The position numbers were made by a program, and so were the translations under genes. Shown piece after piece: positions 52,862 through 60,610 of a stretch of 64,000 nucleotides of DNA. The stretch is from the NCBI GenBank assembly GCA_963805475.1, contig CAWDUO010000006.1, positions 186,001-250,000 of the forward strand, in the 5' to 3' direction. The stretch comes from VRUE01 sp963805475. GTDB taxonomy: Bacteria; Actinomycetota; Thermoleophilia; Solirubrobacterales; 70-9. The notes under the pieces are model-generated. The model had not been told where the DNA came from and did no database searches. It was given only the letters and a program-made list of their open reading frames with translations. How positions within the stretch are numbered: position 1 is the first letter of the stretch; every line of letters starts with the position of its first letter.

Positions 52862-53743
52862 ATGGCGAGAGCGATCTGGACCGGGACGATCAGCTTCGGG
52901 CTGCTCAACGTGCCCGTGCGGCTGTACAGCGCGGTGGCGCGCCGCGACGTCGCGCTGCGCCAGATCCGCGAGTCCGACGGCGCCCGCATCCGCAACCGCC
53001 GCGTCGCCGAGGGGACCGACGAAGAGGTCCCCTACGGAGAGATCGTCAAAGCCTTCGAGATCACCGCCGACCGCTACGTGCCGCTGAGCAAGGGCGAGCT
53101 GGAGGCGCTGGCGCCGGAGAAGACGCGGGCGATCGAGGTCCAGGACTTCGTCGAGCTCGCCCAGATCGACCCGATCTACTTCGACAGCCCGTATTACCTG
53201 GGACCGGCCGAGGGGGCGGAGAAAGCGTATTCGCTGCTGGAGAGGGCGATGCGCGAGTCGGGCAAGGTGGCGATCGCCCGCTTCGTCTTCCGCAACAAGG
53301 AGCACCTGGCGGCGCTGCGCGCCGGCGACGGCGTGCTGACCCTGACCACGATGCGCTTCGCCGACGAGGTCGTGCCGCCGTCGGACCTGGAGGACGCGTT
53401 GCCCCAGGGCGAGCAGAAGGTGGCGAAGAAGGAGGTCGAGATGGCCGAGCGGCTGATCGAGTCGCTTACCACGGAGTTCGACCCGGCCGCCTACCGCGAC
53501 GAGTACCGCGAGCAGCTGCTGGCGCTGATCGAACGCAAGGCCGAGGGCAAGGAGGTGGTCGAGGCGCCGCAGGCCGAGGAGCCGAAGCCGACCGCCGCGC
53601 CCGACCTGATGAGCGCGCTCGAGGAGAGCATCGCCGCGGTCAAGGACCGCAAGGGCGGGGCGAAAGCGCGCGGGGCGAAAAGGGCCAAAGCCGCGCCGAA
53701 AAAGCGTTCCGCGTCCGGCAAAAAAGCCAAAGCCTCGAAATAG
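52862..53743 (+). CDS. ku: non-homologous end joining protein Ku
   Basis: A 293-residue bacterial Ku. The core starts MARAIWTGTISFGLLNVPVRLYSAV and runs through YYLGPAEGAEKAYSLL to about residue 230; the last 40 residues are very Lys/Ala-rich (KAAPKKRSASGKKAKASK), a tail seen in many bacterial Ku proteins that helps DNA binding and threading. It binds double-strand ends and recruits LigD. The LigD polymerase gene follows after 3 nt. A well-spaced ribosome-binding site is not obvious. Confidence 0.96.
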   Translation: MARAIWTGTISFGLLNVPVRLYSAVARRDVALRQIRESDGARIRNRRVAEGTDEEVPYGEIVKAFEITADRYVPLSKGELEALAPEKTRAIEVQDFVELAQIDPIYFDSPYYLGPAEGAEKAYSLLERAMRESGKVAIARFVFRNKEHLAALRAGDGVLTLTTMRFADEVVPPSDLEDALPQGEQKVAKKEVEMAERLIESLTTEFDPAAYRDEYREQLLALIERKAEGKEVVEAPQAEEPKPTAAPDLMSALEESIAAVKDRKGGAKARGAKRAKAAPKKRSASGKKAKASK

Positions 53744-53746
53744 GCG

Positions 53747-54664
53747 ATGGCCGGCGGCCGCACGGTCGAGGTCGACGGCCGGGAGCTGAAGCTCACCAAC
53801 CTCGACAAGGTGCTCTACCCGGAGACCGGGTTCACCAAGGGCGAGATGGTCGACTACTACGCCAGGGCGGCGGACGCGATCGTCCCCCACCTGAGCGGCC
53901 GCGCGGTGACGCTGCGCCGCTTCCCCGAAGGGGTGGACGACCTCGACGCTGCGTTCTTCGAGAAGCGCTGCCCCAAGCACCGGCCGAAGTGGGTGAAGAC
54001 GGCGCGGGTCGAGGCCGGCCCGCGCGCCGGCAAGATCGACTTCTGCGTCTGCGACAGCCTGCCGACGCTGGTCTGGATGGCGCAGCTGGCGGCGATCGAG
54101 CTGCACCCCTCGCTCTCGCGCTCGCGCGCGCCGAAGCGCCCCACGGCGCTCGTCTTCGACCTCGACCCCGGCCCGCCGGCGGACATAGTCGAGTGCTGCC
54201 GCGTGGCGCTGCGCTTGAAGGAGATGTTCGACCACTTCGGCCTGGCGAGCTTCCCGAAGACTTCGGGCTCCAAGGGCCTCCAGGTCTACGTCCCGCTGAA
54301 CGTGAAAGAGACCTCCTACGAGATCACCAAACCCTTCGCCAAAGCGATCGCCCAGCTGCTGGAGAAGCAGACCCCGGACGAGGTCGTCTCGAAGATGAAG
54401 AAGGAAGAACGCGAGGGCAAGGTCTTCGTCGACTGGTCCCAGAACCACCAGCGCAAGACAACGATCTCCGTCTACTCGCTGCGCGCCCGCGAACGCCCCA
54501 CGGTCTCCACCCCGGTCACCTGGGACGAGGTGAGCCACGCGGCGAAGAACGACGACCCTGACTCCCTCGTCTTCGAAGCCGCCGACGTCCTCAAGCGAAT
54601 CGAGGAGCGAGGCGACCTATTCGCCCCCGTCCTGGAGCTGGAACAGAAGCTGCCGGAGCTGTAG
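53747..54664 (+). CDS. ligD: LigD polymerase (archaeo-eukaryotic primase) domain protein
   Basis: A 305-residue protein consisting only of the LigD polymerase domain, with no ligase or phosphoesterase part. Motifs: LTNLDKVLYPETGFTKGEMV at the start, VFDLDPGPPADIVECC (catalytic Asp pair) near residue 140, KTSGSKGLQVYVPL near 175 and WSQNHQRKTTISVYSLRARE near 235. It fills in or adds ribonucleotides at broken ends. The ligase partner must be encoded elsewhere. Overlap-free junction with ku (3 nt) indicates one transcript. Confidence 0.94.
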   Translation: MAGGRTVEVDGRELKLTNLDKVLYPETGFTKGEMVDYYARAADAIVPHLSGRAVTLRRFPEGVDDLDAAFFEKRCPKHRPKWVKTARVEAGPRAGKIDFCVCDSLPTLVWMAQLAAIELHPSLSRSRAPKRPTALVFDLDPGPPADIVECCRVALRLKEMFDHFGLASFPKTSGSKGLQVYVPLNVKETSYEITKPFAKAIAQLLEKQTPDEVVSKMKKEEREGKVFVDWSQNHQRKTTISVYSLRARERPTVSTPVTWDEVSHAAKNDDPDSLVFEAADVLKRIEERGDLFAPVLELEQKLPEL

Positions 54665-54685
54665 CCGACTCGGTTTTCAAGTCGG
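54665..54685 (+). terminator. short inverted repeat after ligD
   Basis: CCGACT and AGTCGG separated by 9 nt (containing TTTT) follow directly after the ligD stop. The stem is only 6 bp and no T-run follows, so it is a weak terminator candidate. It marks the boundary between the housekeeping region and the accessory region. Confidence 0.3.
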
Positions 54686-54767
54686 GGACACCGACTGCTC
54701 CGACCTGCTCGCCTAACTAGAGTGCAGTTTATCTCCCTATAAGTTCCTTTTGCTGTACTCTTAAATA

Positions 54768-55517
54768 ATGAGCAGCCTGAGTGAGATCCAGGCGATCGAG
54801 CTGTTTCACATCGCCTTCCTCGATGCCCTCTCGAAGCGAGTCGACCCGGGGCGCTTCGTGCTCAAGGGCGGCGTCAACCTGCGCTACTTCTTCGGCAGCG
54901 TCCGCTATTCCGAGGACATCGATCTCGACAGCGCCCTCGCTCCCTACCTGGCCAAGGAGAAGGTCGAGGGCGTTCTCGACTCCGGCGCTCTGCCGATCCT
55001 GCTGCGAACGCGCGGAGTCGCGGTCGCCAGGCACACGAATCCGAAGCTGACCGAGACGACGCAGCGCTGGAAGGTGGCGCTCGCCGTGCCGGGCATCGCC
55101 AATCCGGTGCCGACGAAGATCGAGTTCAGCGCCCGCAAGGCAGAGGGGGAGTTCGCGCTGGAGCAGATCCCCGCCCCCGTGGTGGCGCCCTACGCCCTGC
55201 GCCCACCCAGCGTCCAGCACTACACGGGCGACACGCCGACCGTGCAGAAGATCCTTGCGCTGAAGGGTCGTGGCGAGACTCAGGCCCGGGACGTGTTCGA
55301 CCTGGAGCTGCTGCTGCGCCGCCGAGCGCTTGCCACCGGAACCCTCGATCGCTCGACCCTTGAGGACGCTGCCAGCCGTGCGCTGGCGCTGCCGTATGCG
55401 GCTTTCCGCGATCAGGTCCTTCCCTTCCTCGAGCCCGCTGCCGCCGAGCTCTACGACAAGAGTTCCTGGGCGCAGATCCAGACCTTCGTCGCCGGCGCGC
55501 TGGAGGCGGCCAAGTGA
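54768..55517 (+). CDS. AbiEii-type nucleotidyltransferase toxin
   Basis: A 249-residue nucleotidyltransferase of the AbiEii/DUF1814 group. The diagnostic motif FVLKGGVNLRYFFGS then VRYSEDIDLD covers residues 30-54, and a later Lys/Arg/Asp set (KGRGETQARDVFDLEL near 165-180) contains the second conserved motif. AbiEii transfers nucleotides to tRNA acceptor ends and arrests growth on phage infection. The preceding 50 nt are AT-rich (tttatctccctataag), a likely promoter. The stop overlaps the antitoxin gene (GTGA). The toxin comes first here. Confidence 0.9.
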   Translation: MSSLSEIQAIELFHIAFLDALSKRVDPGRFVLKGGVNLRYFFGSVRYSEDIDLDSALAPYLAKEKVEGVLDSGALPILLRTRGVAVARHTNPKLTETTQRWKVALAVPGIANPVPTKIEFSARKAEGEFALEQIPAPVVAPYALRPPSVQHYTGDTPTVQKILALKGRGETQARDVFDLELLLRRRALATGTLDRSTLEDAASRALALPYAAFRDQVLPFLEPAAAELYDKSSWAQIQTFVAGALEAAK

Positions 55518-56140
55518 GAGCCACCGACGCCTACGCCGATCTGCTGAAGCTCGACCGCAAGGTGATCACGACCGCCGAGGCAGCGACCCGTTGGCGGACC
55601 GAGCGGCGGACGACGTCGAAGCGCCTCCAGGGACTGGAGCGGGCGGGCCTCGTGCGGCGCCTGCGGCGGGGCCTGTGGTCGCTGGACCCCGCCCTGGATC
55701 CCTTCGTCCTGCCTCCCTACCTCACCGCGCCGCTGCCCGCCTACGTCTCCTTCTGGTCGGCCCTCGCCCGCCACGAGATGATCGAGCAGGTGCCGCGCCG
55801 GATCTGGGTCGCATCGCCTGCCCGGCCGCGCCGGATCGACACCGCGATCGGCGGCTACGAGATCCACCACCTGGCCCCGGAGCTGTTCGGCGGCTTCACC
55901 GGCTCGCCCGACCGGGGCTTTCTCGCCGAGCCGGAGAAGGCTCTCTTCGACACCGTCTACGTGCGCGCCGCGGCCGGCAGCCGCGCCTACTTCCCAGAGC
56001 TCTCGCTCCCCCCCGGGTTCAGCCGCGCGCAGGCCGAGCGATGGGTCGAGGCGATCGAGAGCCGGCGACTGCGAACCCTGGTCTCGCGGCACCTGGGCGA
56101 GGTGCTGGCCGGACTCGGGGACGCCGTCCCGACCGCATGA
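55514..56140 (+). CDS. AbiEi-type antitoxin/regulator
   Basis: A 208-residue protein. The N-terminal winged helix (ITTAEAATRWRTERRTTSKR, LQGLERAGLVRRLRRGLWSL) is the AbiEi_4-type DNA-binding domain, followed by a C-terminal domain with FLAEPEKALFDTVY, a hallmark of the family. AbiEi antitoxins repress their operon and neutralise AbiEii without direct protein contact. Start GTG overlaps the toxin stop. In the best known AbiE operons the antitoxin gene is first; here it is second. Confidence 0.88.
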   Translation: MRATDAYADLLKLDRKVITTAEAATRWRTERRTTSKRLQGLERAGLVRRLRRGLWSLDPALDPFVLPPYLTAPLPAYVSFWSALARHEMIEQVPRRIWVASPARPRRIDTAIGGYEIHHLAPELFGGFTGSPDRGFLAEPEKALFDTVYVRAAAGSRAYFPELSLPPGFSRAQAERWVEAIESRRLRTLVSRHLGEVLAGLGDAVPTA

Positions 56141-56149
56141 GCGGGACGT

Positions 56150-56572
56150 TCACCCGTCAGCCCACCAGTCGCGCCGGCCTTCGACGTCTTCGCGCGGGGC
56201 CTCGCCGAGGTTGGGCGCGCCGATGACGAGGATCTCGAGGCCCTCCGGCCCGGCCTCGTAGCCTCGCCACGTGCCGGGCGGGACGCGCACGGCGTCCCAT
56301 TCCTTCAGCTCGACGATCTCCTCGTCGAGCTTCATCCGCCCGCCCCCGCGCAGGACCACGTACACCTCCTCCTGCGTCTTGTGCGTGTGGCCGTACGGAA
56401 AGCGATAGCCGGGCGGGATGCGCTGGTATCCCAGGCCGGACTTCTCGAGCCCGAGCGCCTCGGTCGCCAGGCGGAACTCCAGGTCCGGCGCGCCGTCGAA
56501 GTTGGCCCCGACATCCTCCAGATCCTCCTTGAGGTTCCTGAGCGTGAACGGCACGGCGCGATCGTATGGCAT
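56150..56572 (-). CDS. single-domain cupin protein
   Basis: A 140-residue cupin. Motif 1 appears as YGHTHKTQEEVYVVLRGGG (two His and a Glu as metal ligands) and motif 2 as WDAVRVPPGTWRGYEAG, in which the usual metal His is replaced by Trp-Arg. Cupins of this size often hold a metal and bind small acids; role unknown here. It converges with the AbiEi-type gene and is separated from the next gene by 44 nt. Confidence 0.85.
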   Translation of the reverse strand: MPYDRAVPFTLRNLKEDLEDVGANFDGAPDLEFRLATEALGLEKSGLGYQRIPPGYRFPYGHTHKTQEEVYVVLRGGGRMKLDEEIVELKEWDAVRVPPGTWRGYEAGPEGLEILVIGAPNLGEAPREDVEGRRDWWADG

Positions 56573-56616
56573 CCGCTATGAGGTCATTTGTCCGAGCCGC
56601 TTGCGAAGCTTGATGT

Positions 56617-57192
56617 ATGCGCTCCAGTGAGACCATCGGCCGACATCTGGCCCATCGTGACGCCCTTGTTGACGACTTCGCCCGGGCGATCACGGTCACA
56701 GATGGCCGCCGTGCCGGAAGCAAGGAGACTCGCCTAGCGATCGACCTTCGCTACCCGAACGTTGGCCGCGAGCGCGAGGGGCAACCCGCGCGCTGGCACC
56801 TACGTACGGCAAGACGACGGCTGGCTCGCGCGCCATTCCCCCGCCCGGCTCTAACCGCATTTCACCGCGCTGACGCCCGCAAGGGCAGGCGATTGACCGC
56901 GGCAGACCTGAGGAACGAGAACCGGGTCGCAGCACTCATGGCCTGGCATTTCGACGCCGCAGCGAGTCGGGGAGGTGGCGGACGACCTCATCTCGTAGTT
57001 GCGCTGGCACTCGCCCAAGAAACCCACGGGCCGCTCCACAGCGAAAACCTGGTCGCATGCTGGCTGCTTTGTCTGATCGGACTGGCAATCGACCGGCGAA
57101 CCATTGAGCGGGGCCGCATCGGCGTCGCGCTCGATGTCGCCATTGCGGTCAGCCGCGAGGACCTCAGTGCGCTCGGGTTCAGAAAAGGTTGA
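56617..57192 (+). CDS. uncharacterised protein
   Basis: A 191-residue frame with no motif I recognise. It is Arg- and Ala-rich, with a Gly run (SRGGGGRPHLVVALALAQE) before two hydrophobic helices (NLVACWLLCLIGLAIDR). Third-position base use is mixed and less GC-biased than in the core genes, and two ATG codons are available near the start. It may be a real but foreign gene; the reverse strand has only short frames here. Confidence is low. Confidence 0.45.
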   Translation: MRSSETIGRHLAHRDALVDDFARAITVTDGRRAGSKETRLAIDLRYPNVGREREGQPARWHLRTARRRLARAPFPRPALTAFHRADARKGRRLTAADLRNENRVAALMAWHFDAAASRGGGGRPHLVVALALAQETHGPLHSENLVACWLLCLIGLAIDRRTIERGRIGVALDVAIAVSREDLSALGFRKG

Positions 57193-57215
57193 CGACGGAG
57201 CGGCTACCGGGGCGA

Positions 57216-57644
57216 CTACTTCGAGCTGTCCGCGTAGCGCAGATAGATCGCCTCAGCCCGCTTGGCGTATCTGGCGGGCAGCGTGTCGTGCAGCTCACTG
57301 AGAAAATCCTCGCGGCTCGAGGGTCGGCGAGCGGGAAGCGAATCGAAGAATCGATCGACGTCCGCGCTGACCGCCTCTACTTGCTCCGGATGATCTTGCT
57401 CGACTTCTTCGAGCAGTCCGCCCGCGACCTCCTCGATCGAGGCACGCTGAAGATGCACCGCCAGCCGCAGAAGATCCTCGACCGACAAGTGCTTCTCCCG
57501 CCGACCCCACGGAATCGGCTCGATCCCCAGCTCCTCAATTCCCCGAGTGATTCCGGCAGGGCTGACGTCGATCAGAGCGGCGGCACGCGAAAGCGTCGGT
57601 AGGGACCGGATGACCTGAGCGGGCGTCGTCTCGACGGCAGCCAT
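57216..57644 (-). CDS. putative helix-turn-helix protein, toxin-antitoxin-like
   Basis: A 142-residue protein. LPTLSRAAALIDVSPAGITR then GIEELGIEPIPWGRREKHLS resembles a MerR/excisionase-type helix-turn-helix, followed by acidic helices (GGLLEEVEQDHPEQVEAVSA) and a C-terminus AEAIYLRYADSSK. It lies 67 nt downstream of an XRE-type regulator on the same strand, so they may form an operon. A degenerate copy of its last codons is at 61214-61268. Function not known; ATG giving MAAVETTPAQV chosen. Confidence 0.6.
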   Translation of the reverse strand: MAAVETTPAQVIRSLPTLSRAAALIDVSPAGITRGIEELGIEPIPWGRREKHLSVEDLLRLAVHLQRASIEEVAGGLLEEVEQDHPEQVEAVSADVDRFFDSLPARRPSSREDFLSELHDTLPARYAKRAEAIYLRYADSSK

Positions 57645-57711
57645 GACTGGAGAGTAGCAAAGGTTGCAAGAGATGAAAGGGTTTGCAGGAGTTTCTGGCA
57701 ATCACTCCCGC

Positions 57712-58122
57712 TCAAGCCGACGCCGCAACCACGACCGAGACCTCGTCGTGGTCGATCGCCCCGCGCTTCTGCGCTCGGGCGGTGACGAGCGTCGGCTTGC
57801 GGCCCGCCGGAGCCACATCAAGCGCGAACTCGATCCCGAGCCGCCGCACCGCGTTGATGATCGTGTCGATCTCCGGGTTGTGCTCGCCGGACTCCAGCTT
57901 GACGACCCGCGGCTGAGAGACGCCGAGCTTCTTCGCCAGCGCCCGCTGGCTCAACTTGTGCTCGGCCCGATAGCGAAGCAACGTCGCCGCGAACTCCCGC
58001 GCCGGAGCAAGCCTCTGCCACTCAGCCTTGAAGCTGGGGTCGGCCAGCTGCTCTTCGGCGACAAGTGCATCGAAGTCTTCTCGGAAGCTGCCATCGGGTC
58101 CTCGCCGTGTCAATGATAACAC
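57712..58122 (-). CDS. XRE-family antitoxin/regulator (HigA-like)
   Basis: A 136-residue protein with a helix-turn-helix in the middle: LLRYRAEHKLSQRALAKKLG and VSQPRVVKLESGEHNPEIDT at residues 46-86, preceded by a leader with an FREDFDALVAEEQLADP segment typical of HigA-type antitoxins. The C-terminus (SVVVAASA) is hydrophobic. The start is GTG; an inverted repeat overlaps it. The expected toxin partner is not obvious; the gene downstream (57216-57644) is a candidate. Confidence 0.75.
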   Translation of the reverse strand: MLSLTRRGPDGSFREDFDALVAEEQLADPSFKAEWQRLAPAREFAATLLRYRAEHKLSQRALAKKLGVSQPRVVKLESGEHNPEIDTIINAVRRLGIEFALDVAPAGRKPTLVTARAQKRGAIDHDEVSVVVAASA

Positions 58123-58133
58123 GACCTATTATC
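58115..58133. promoter_or_regulatory. inverted repeat GATAA-N9-TTATC at the XRE gene start
   Basis: An AT-rich inverted repeat overlapping the GTG start of the XRE regulator and standing out in the GC-rich surroundings. Its position suits autorepression by the encoded regulator. If it is an operator, the true start may lie a few codons downstream (TTG at 58113). Confidence 0.4.
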
Positions 58134-58197
58134 GCCGCCAGGCAGTTAGCGGTGAGTTGGTCTTGCCAGCCAGCGAGCACTCCGACCGCCGGCTCGA

Positions 58198-58389
58198 CTA
58201 CAGCTCGGATAGCGGCACCGTTTCGCCGCGCCGAGCCTGATCGAGCGACTCCTGTGCCCGCTCCCAGGCTCCAGGAATCCCGTCGAGGATCTCCGTAATC
58301 CGCGAAGCACCTGGATCAGCGTCGTCAAGGGCGTCGAAGGGAAGTGAGCGGGCCAGCATGCCCTCCTCTTCACGCATTCGGTCGGCCAT
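58198..58389 (-). CDS. short antitoxin-like protein
   Basis: A 63-residue frame: MADRMREEEGMLARSLPFDA, then ITEILDGIPGAWERAQESLD and QARRGETVPLSEL. The ending (ARRG-x-x-VPLxEL) is common among small antitoxins and other type II partner proteins. Its ATG overlaps the stop of the decayed nucleotidyltransferase (TGATG), so it was part of that operon. Low confidence that it is still functional. Confidence 0.45.
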   Translation of the reverse strand: MADRMREEEGMLARSLPFDALDDADPGASRITEILDGIPGAWERAQESLDQARRGETVPLSEL

Positions 58390-58779
58390 CAGCCGACCAG
58401 GACCCGGCCCTCGCGACAGGGCGGCGTGGACGAGGCTGCGACGCACGTTCGCCCAATCCTCGGCGTAGCGACTGCCGACGACGATGAAGTCGACCGCATG
58501 CGAAGACCGCGGAGCTCTCGGGCAACCGGACCGACGCCCCGGCCTCGTCGTCACATCGGGCGCGATCAGAGGAAATCGACATCGCTCCTGGGTTCGGCCT
58601 CGCCCCGTACGGTGGGAGCCGGGGAGGACCAACCTCGTCCAGGCCTCGGCTGAGGCGAAACTACGGCCCGCCTCTTCGATCAACGGCTCATCGACGACCG
58701 GCACCGCCGATCGTAGACGCCGTGTACGTCGGCTCGAGCCTCTGGCGGCGTTCCTGCCGCTCACGCGGCGACGGTTCAT
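58389..58779 (-). pseudogene. minimal nucleotidyltransferase (MNT) gene, frameshifted
   Basis: Fragments of an MNT-type protein can be joined: VVDEPLIEEAGR, then TRLVLPGSH (from a GSH motif), then in the next frame GEAEPRSDVDFL (catalytic Asp pair), then back to LIAPD and later VDFIVVGSRYAEDWANVRRS and, in a further frame, REGRVLVG with its stop. At least two or three indels break it. The start ATG overlaps the stop of the winged-helix gene upstream, giving the pair winged-helix plus nucleotidyltransferase. A second, worse preserved copy lies at 59380-59905. Confidence 0.65.
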
Positions 58780-59291
58780 GCGAGAACCGGCGCTTCGAGG
58801 CGGCGACCCAACTCCTTGGCGGCCAAACCGCGCTCGCGCGCGTTGCCGATGCGAATCGCGTCGAAAAGGGTGAGCAGCTCGCCGAGCTGCGGATCGCGCG
58901 CCGCCGCCCCGGGGACCACCGGATGCAGAGGCTCGAGCGCGATACCACGCACTTTCCCTTTCGCGTAGGGCCAGACGGGCGCGTTGGCTCGCGACGCGAG
59001 CAGCTGCTCGCTGAGCGGAGGGGCCGCCCAGGCGGTCGGCATCCCCCGCGCCTCCCCCTGGCGGACGGGCGGGAAGACGTAGCGGGCGCCGTGCAGCAGG
59101 AACTCGATCAGGGCGGCCCGATTGACCTTCCTCTCCTTCGCGTCATAGAGGCCCGACAGCCCGGCACGCTCGAGGCTGCGGTGCACGGCCGAGGCGCTCA
59201 GACCGAGCTCATCGGCGATGCGACTGAAGGTCCAGTCCGGCGCCTGGCCGACCAGCTTGAGCAGCACGACGATGTCCTGCGCTTTCAGCAT
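58776..59291 (-). CDS. winged-helix regulator of a nucleotidyltransferase-type module
   Basis: A 171-residue protein. The N-terminal winged helix (QDIVVLLKLVGQAPDWTFSR, IADELGLSASAVHRSLERAG) is followed by VNRAALIEFLLHGARYVFPP and LEPLHPVVPGAAARDPQLGE, a conserved domain of uncharacterised regulators that are often encoded next to nucleotidyltransferase or AbiEii-like genes. Here it overlaps a decayed MNT gene. A perfect 12-bp inverted repeat lies just upstream of its start and is a likely autoregulatory operator. Start is the ATG giving MLKAQDIVVLLKLV. Confidence 0.75.
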   Translation of the reverse strand: MLKAQDIVVLLKLVGQAPDWTFSRIADELGLSASAVHRSLERAGLSGLYDAKERKVNRAALIEFLLHGARYVFPPVRQGEARGMPTAWAAPPLSEQLLASRANAPVWPYAKGKVRGIALEPLHPVVPGAAARDPQLGELLTLFDAIRIGNARERGLAAKELGRRLEAPVLA

Positions 59292-59313
59292 AGGAGCCAG
59301 GGTAACGTCGATT

Positions 59314-59346
59314 CATTCCATATTCCAGAAATTAGAATATGGAATG
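59314..59346. promoter_or_regulatory. perfect 12-bp inverted repeat, likely operator
   Basis: CATTCCATATTC and GAATATGGAATG are separated by a 9-nt AT-rich spacer (cagaaatta), centred about 39 nt upstream of the winged-helix gene start. It is the most AT-rich and most symmetrical site in the accessory region. Position suggests it is bound by the winged-helix protein itself. A transcription terminator is less likely because the arms are AT-rich. Confidence 0.6.
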
Positions 59347-59379
59347 GATCTTTGCGGCGAGCGATGCCTGGGCCCATCC

Positions 59380-59905
59380 ACGAAGTCGGAGAGCGGCGCC
59401 GTACCGCCGCGCCGAGCCTGCCGGGGAGACGAGCAGTTCTGCGTTCGCGCCCAAGGTGCTCGAGTTCTGGCGCCGAGGCTCTCGGTGATCCGCGAAGCAT
59501 TGGAACGGCGCGTCAAGGAGAGTTGAAGGGAGTGACGGGCCGGCCTCGGCCGTGCTCTAGCGCGCATCCGGTCGGCATCGGCCAGCCAGAACCCGACCCT
59601 GCGACGGGCGGCGTGGACGAGGTGCCACGCAAGTCGCCCAACCTACGGCGTAGGACTGCACGACGATGATGTCGACCGGCATGCGTCAGCCGCGGAAGCT
59701 CTCGCGCAGCCAAGGCCTGGGACCCGGCGCCCGGCACTCATCGTCGACATCGGATCGAGAGGAGCGAATCGACATCGCTTGGGGTTCGGCCTCGCCGCGT
59801 GCACGGGAGCCGAAGCCTACGACCCGCTCGCAGGCCGGCCGAGGGGATTTCCGCGTCCCGCCCCTCGACAGCGCCTCGCAGCGGACAGACCAGCGCCGGC
59901 CTTAG
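59380..59905 (-). pseudogene. degenerate second copy of the MNT/antitoxin-like segment
   Basis: Patchy similarity to 58204-58710 can be followed by eye: the antitoxin-like 3' end (cgccgcgccgagcctg), the ATCCGCGAAGC block, the CGCAT-CGGTCGGC block and GGGCGGCGTGGACGAGG, then an MNT-like stretch, all with many small gaps. No frame survives. From 59906 to 60115 I see no gene, only AT-rich DNA before the next start. The duplication suggests repeated arrival or unequal recombination of the same module. Confidence 0.5.
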
Positions 59906-60115
59906 CTCCTTACGTCGGATTGGCCCACAGGCAGGTCTCGGGGCAGTTGGCTGAGGCAGTACAAGGAGCCTGCCGGGCCAACGAGGCCCTCGGGCATGCC
60001 GGCTGACCCACCGAGCGTCGGCCGCGGCAGGCCGCCCGAATGCCAGATTCGAAAATTGCGTCTGTTGCGGTTATTACGTTTATCCGGTACCTTGTTGAAG
60101 GCCCGGACGGAACAA

Positions 60116-60571
60116 ATGACCACACCCAAGACTCAAGACAACCTCGTTGCCCCTGACCCCGCCGACGCGGAGGTCATGGCTCGGCTCAGCGCGGAGATCA
60201 ACGAGATCTACCGCGAGCACGGAAAAGCGCGGCTGCTCGGTCCCGACGGCGAGATGATCGGCATCCCCGGCTCCGCATTCCACGCGCTGCGCCTGGTGGT
60301 CGATGCGATGTCGAAGGGCCAGACGATCGTGCTCGCACCCCAGGAGGAGGAGCTGACGAGCCAGCAGGCAGCCGACCTGCTGCGTGTCTCCCGGCCGCAT
60401 CTGGTGAAGCTCCTCGACAGCGGAGAGATCCCCTTCCACCGGGTCGGGACCCACCGCCGCGTCCGCTTGGAGGACGTCCTCGCCTACAGGCGCAGCCGCT
60501 CGCAAGAGCGTCGCGAGAAGCTGGACAAGCTAACCCGGCTTTCCGAGGACTTCGAGGGCGGCTACCGCTGA
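60116..60571 (+). CDS. excisionase-family antitoxin
   Basis: A 151-residue protein. The C-terminal part has the excisionase/MerR-type helix-turn-helix, EELTSQQAADLLRVSRPHLV followed by KLLDSGEIPFHRVGTHRRVR and LEDVLAYRR, after an N-terminal helical domain. Genes of this kind are paired with PIN_3-type toxins. The region just upstream is AT-rich (ttattacgtttatcc) and probably holds the promoter. The ATG giving MTTPKTQDNLV was chosen; a longer open frame upstream looks non-coding. The toxin gene follows after 39 nt. Confidence 0.85.
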   Translation: MTTPKTQDNLVAPDPADAEVMARLSAEINEIYREHGKARLLGPDGEMIGIPGSAFHALRLVVDAMSKGQTIVLAPQEEELTSQQAADLLRVSRPHLVKLLDSGEIPFHRVGTHRRVRLEDVLAYRRSRSQERREKLDKLTRLSEDFEGGYR

Positions 60572-60610
60572 TCGGCGCCATCAGGTGCAGCTCATAAGCT
60601 GCGGCCGTCG

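Noticed and set aside
54665..54695. tRNA-Ser-like anticodon arm (TTGAAAA loop) or phage attachment site after ligD
   Set aside because: No acceptor, D or T arm can be drawn around it; it is a 6-bp inverted repeat only.
58146..58373. Short minus-strand frame overlapping the antitoxin-like gene
   Set aside because: No start context and no recognisable motif; overlaps the better supported 63-residue frame.
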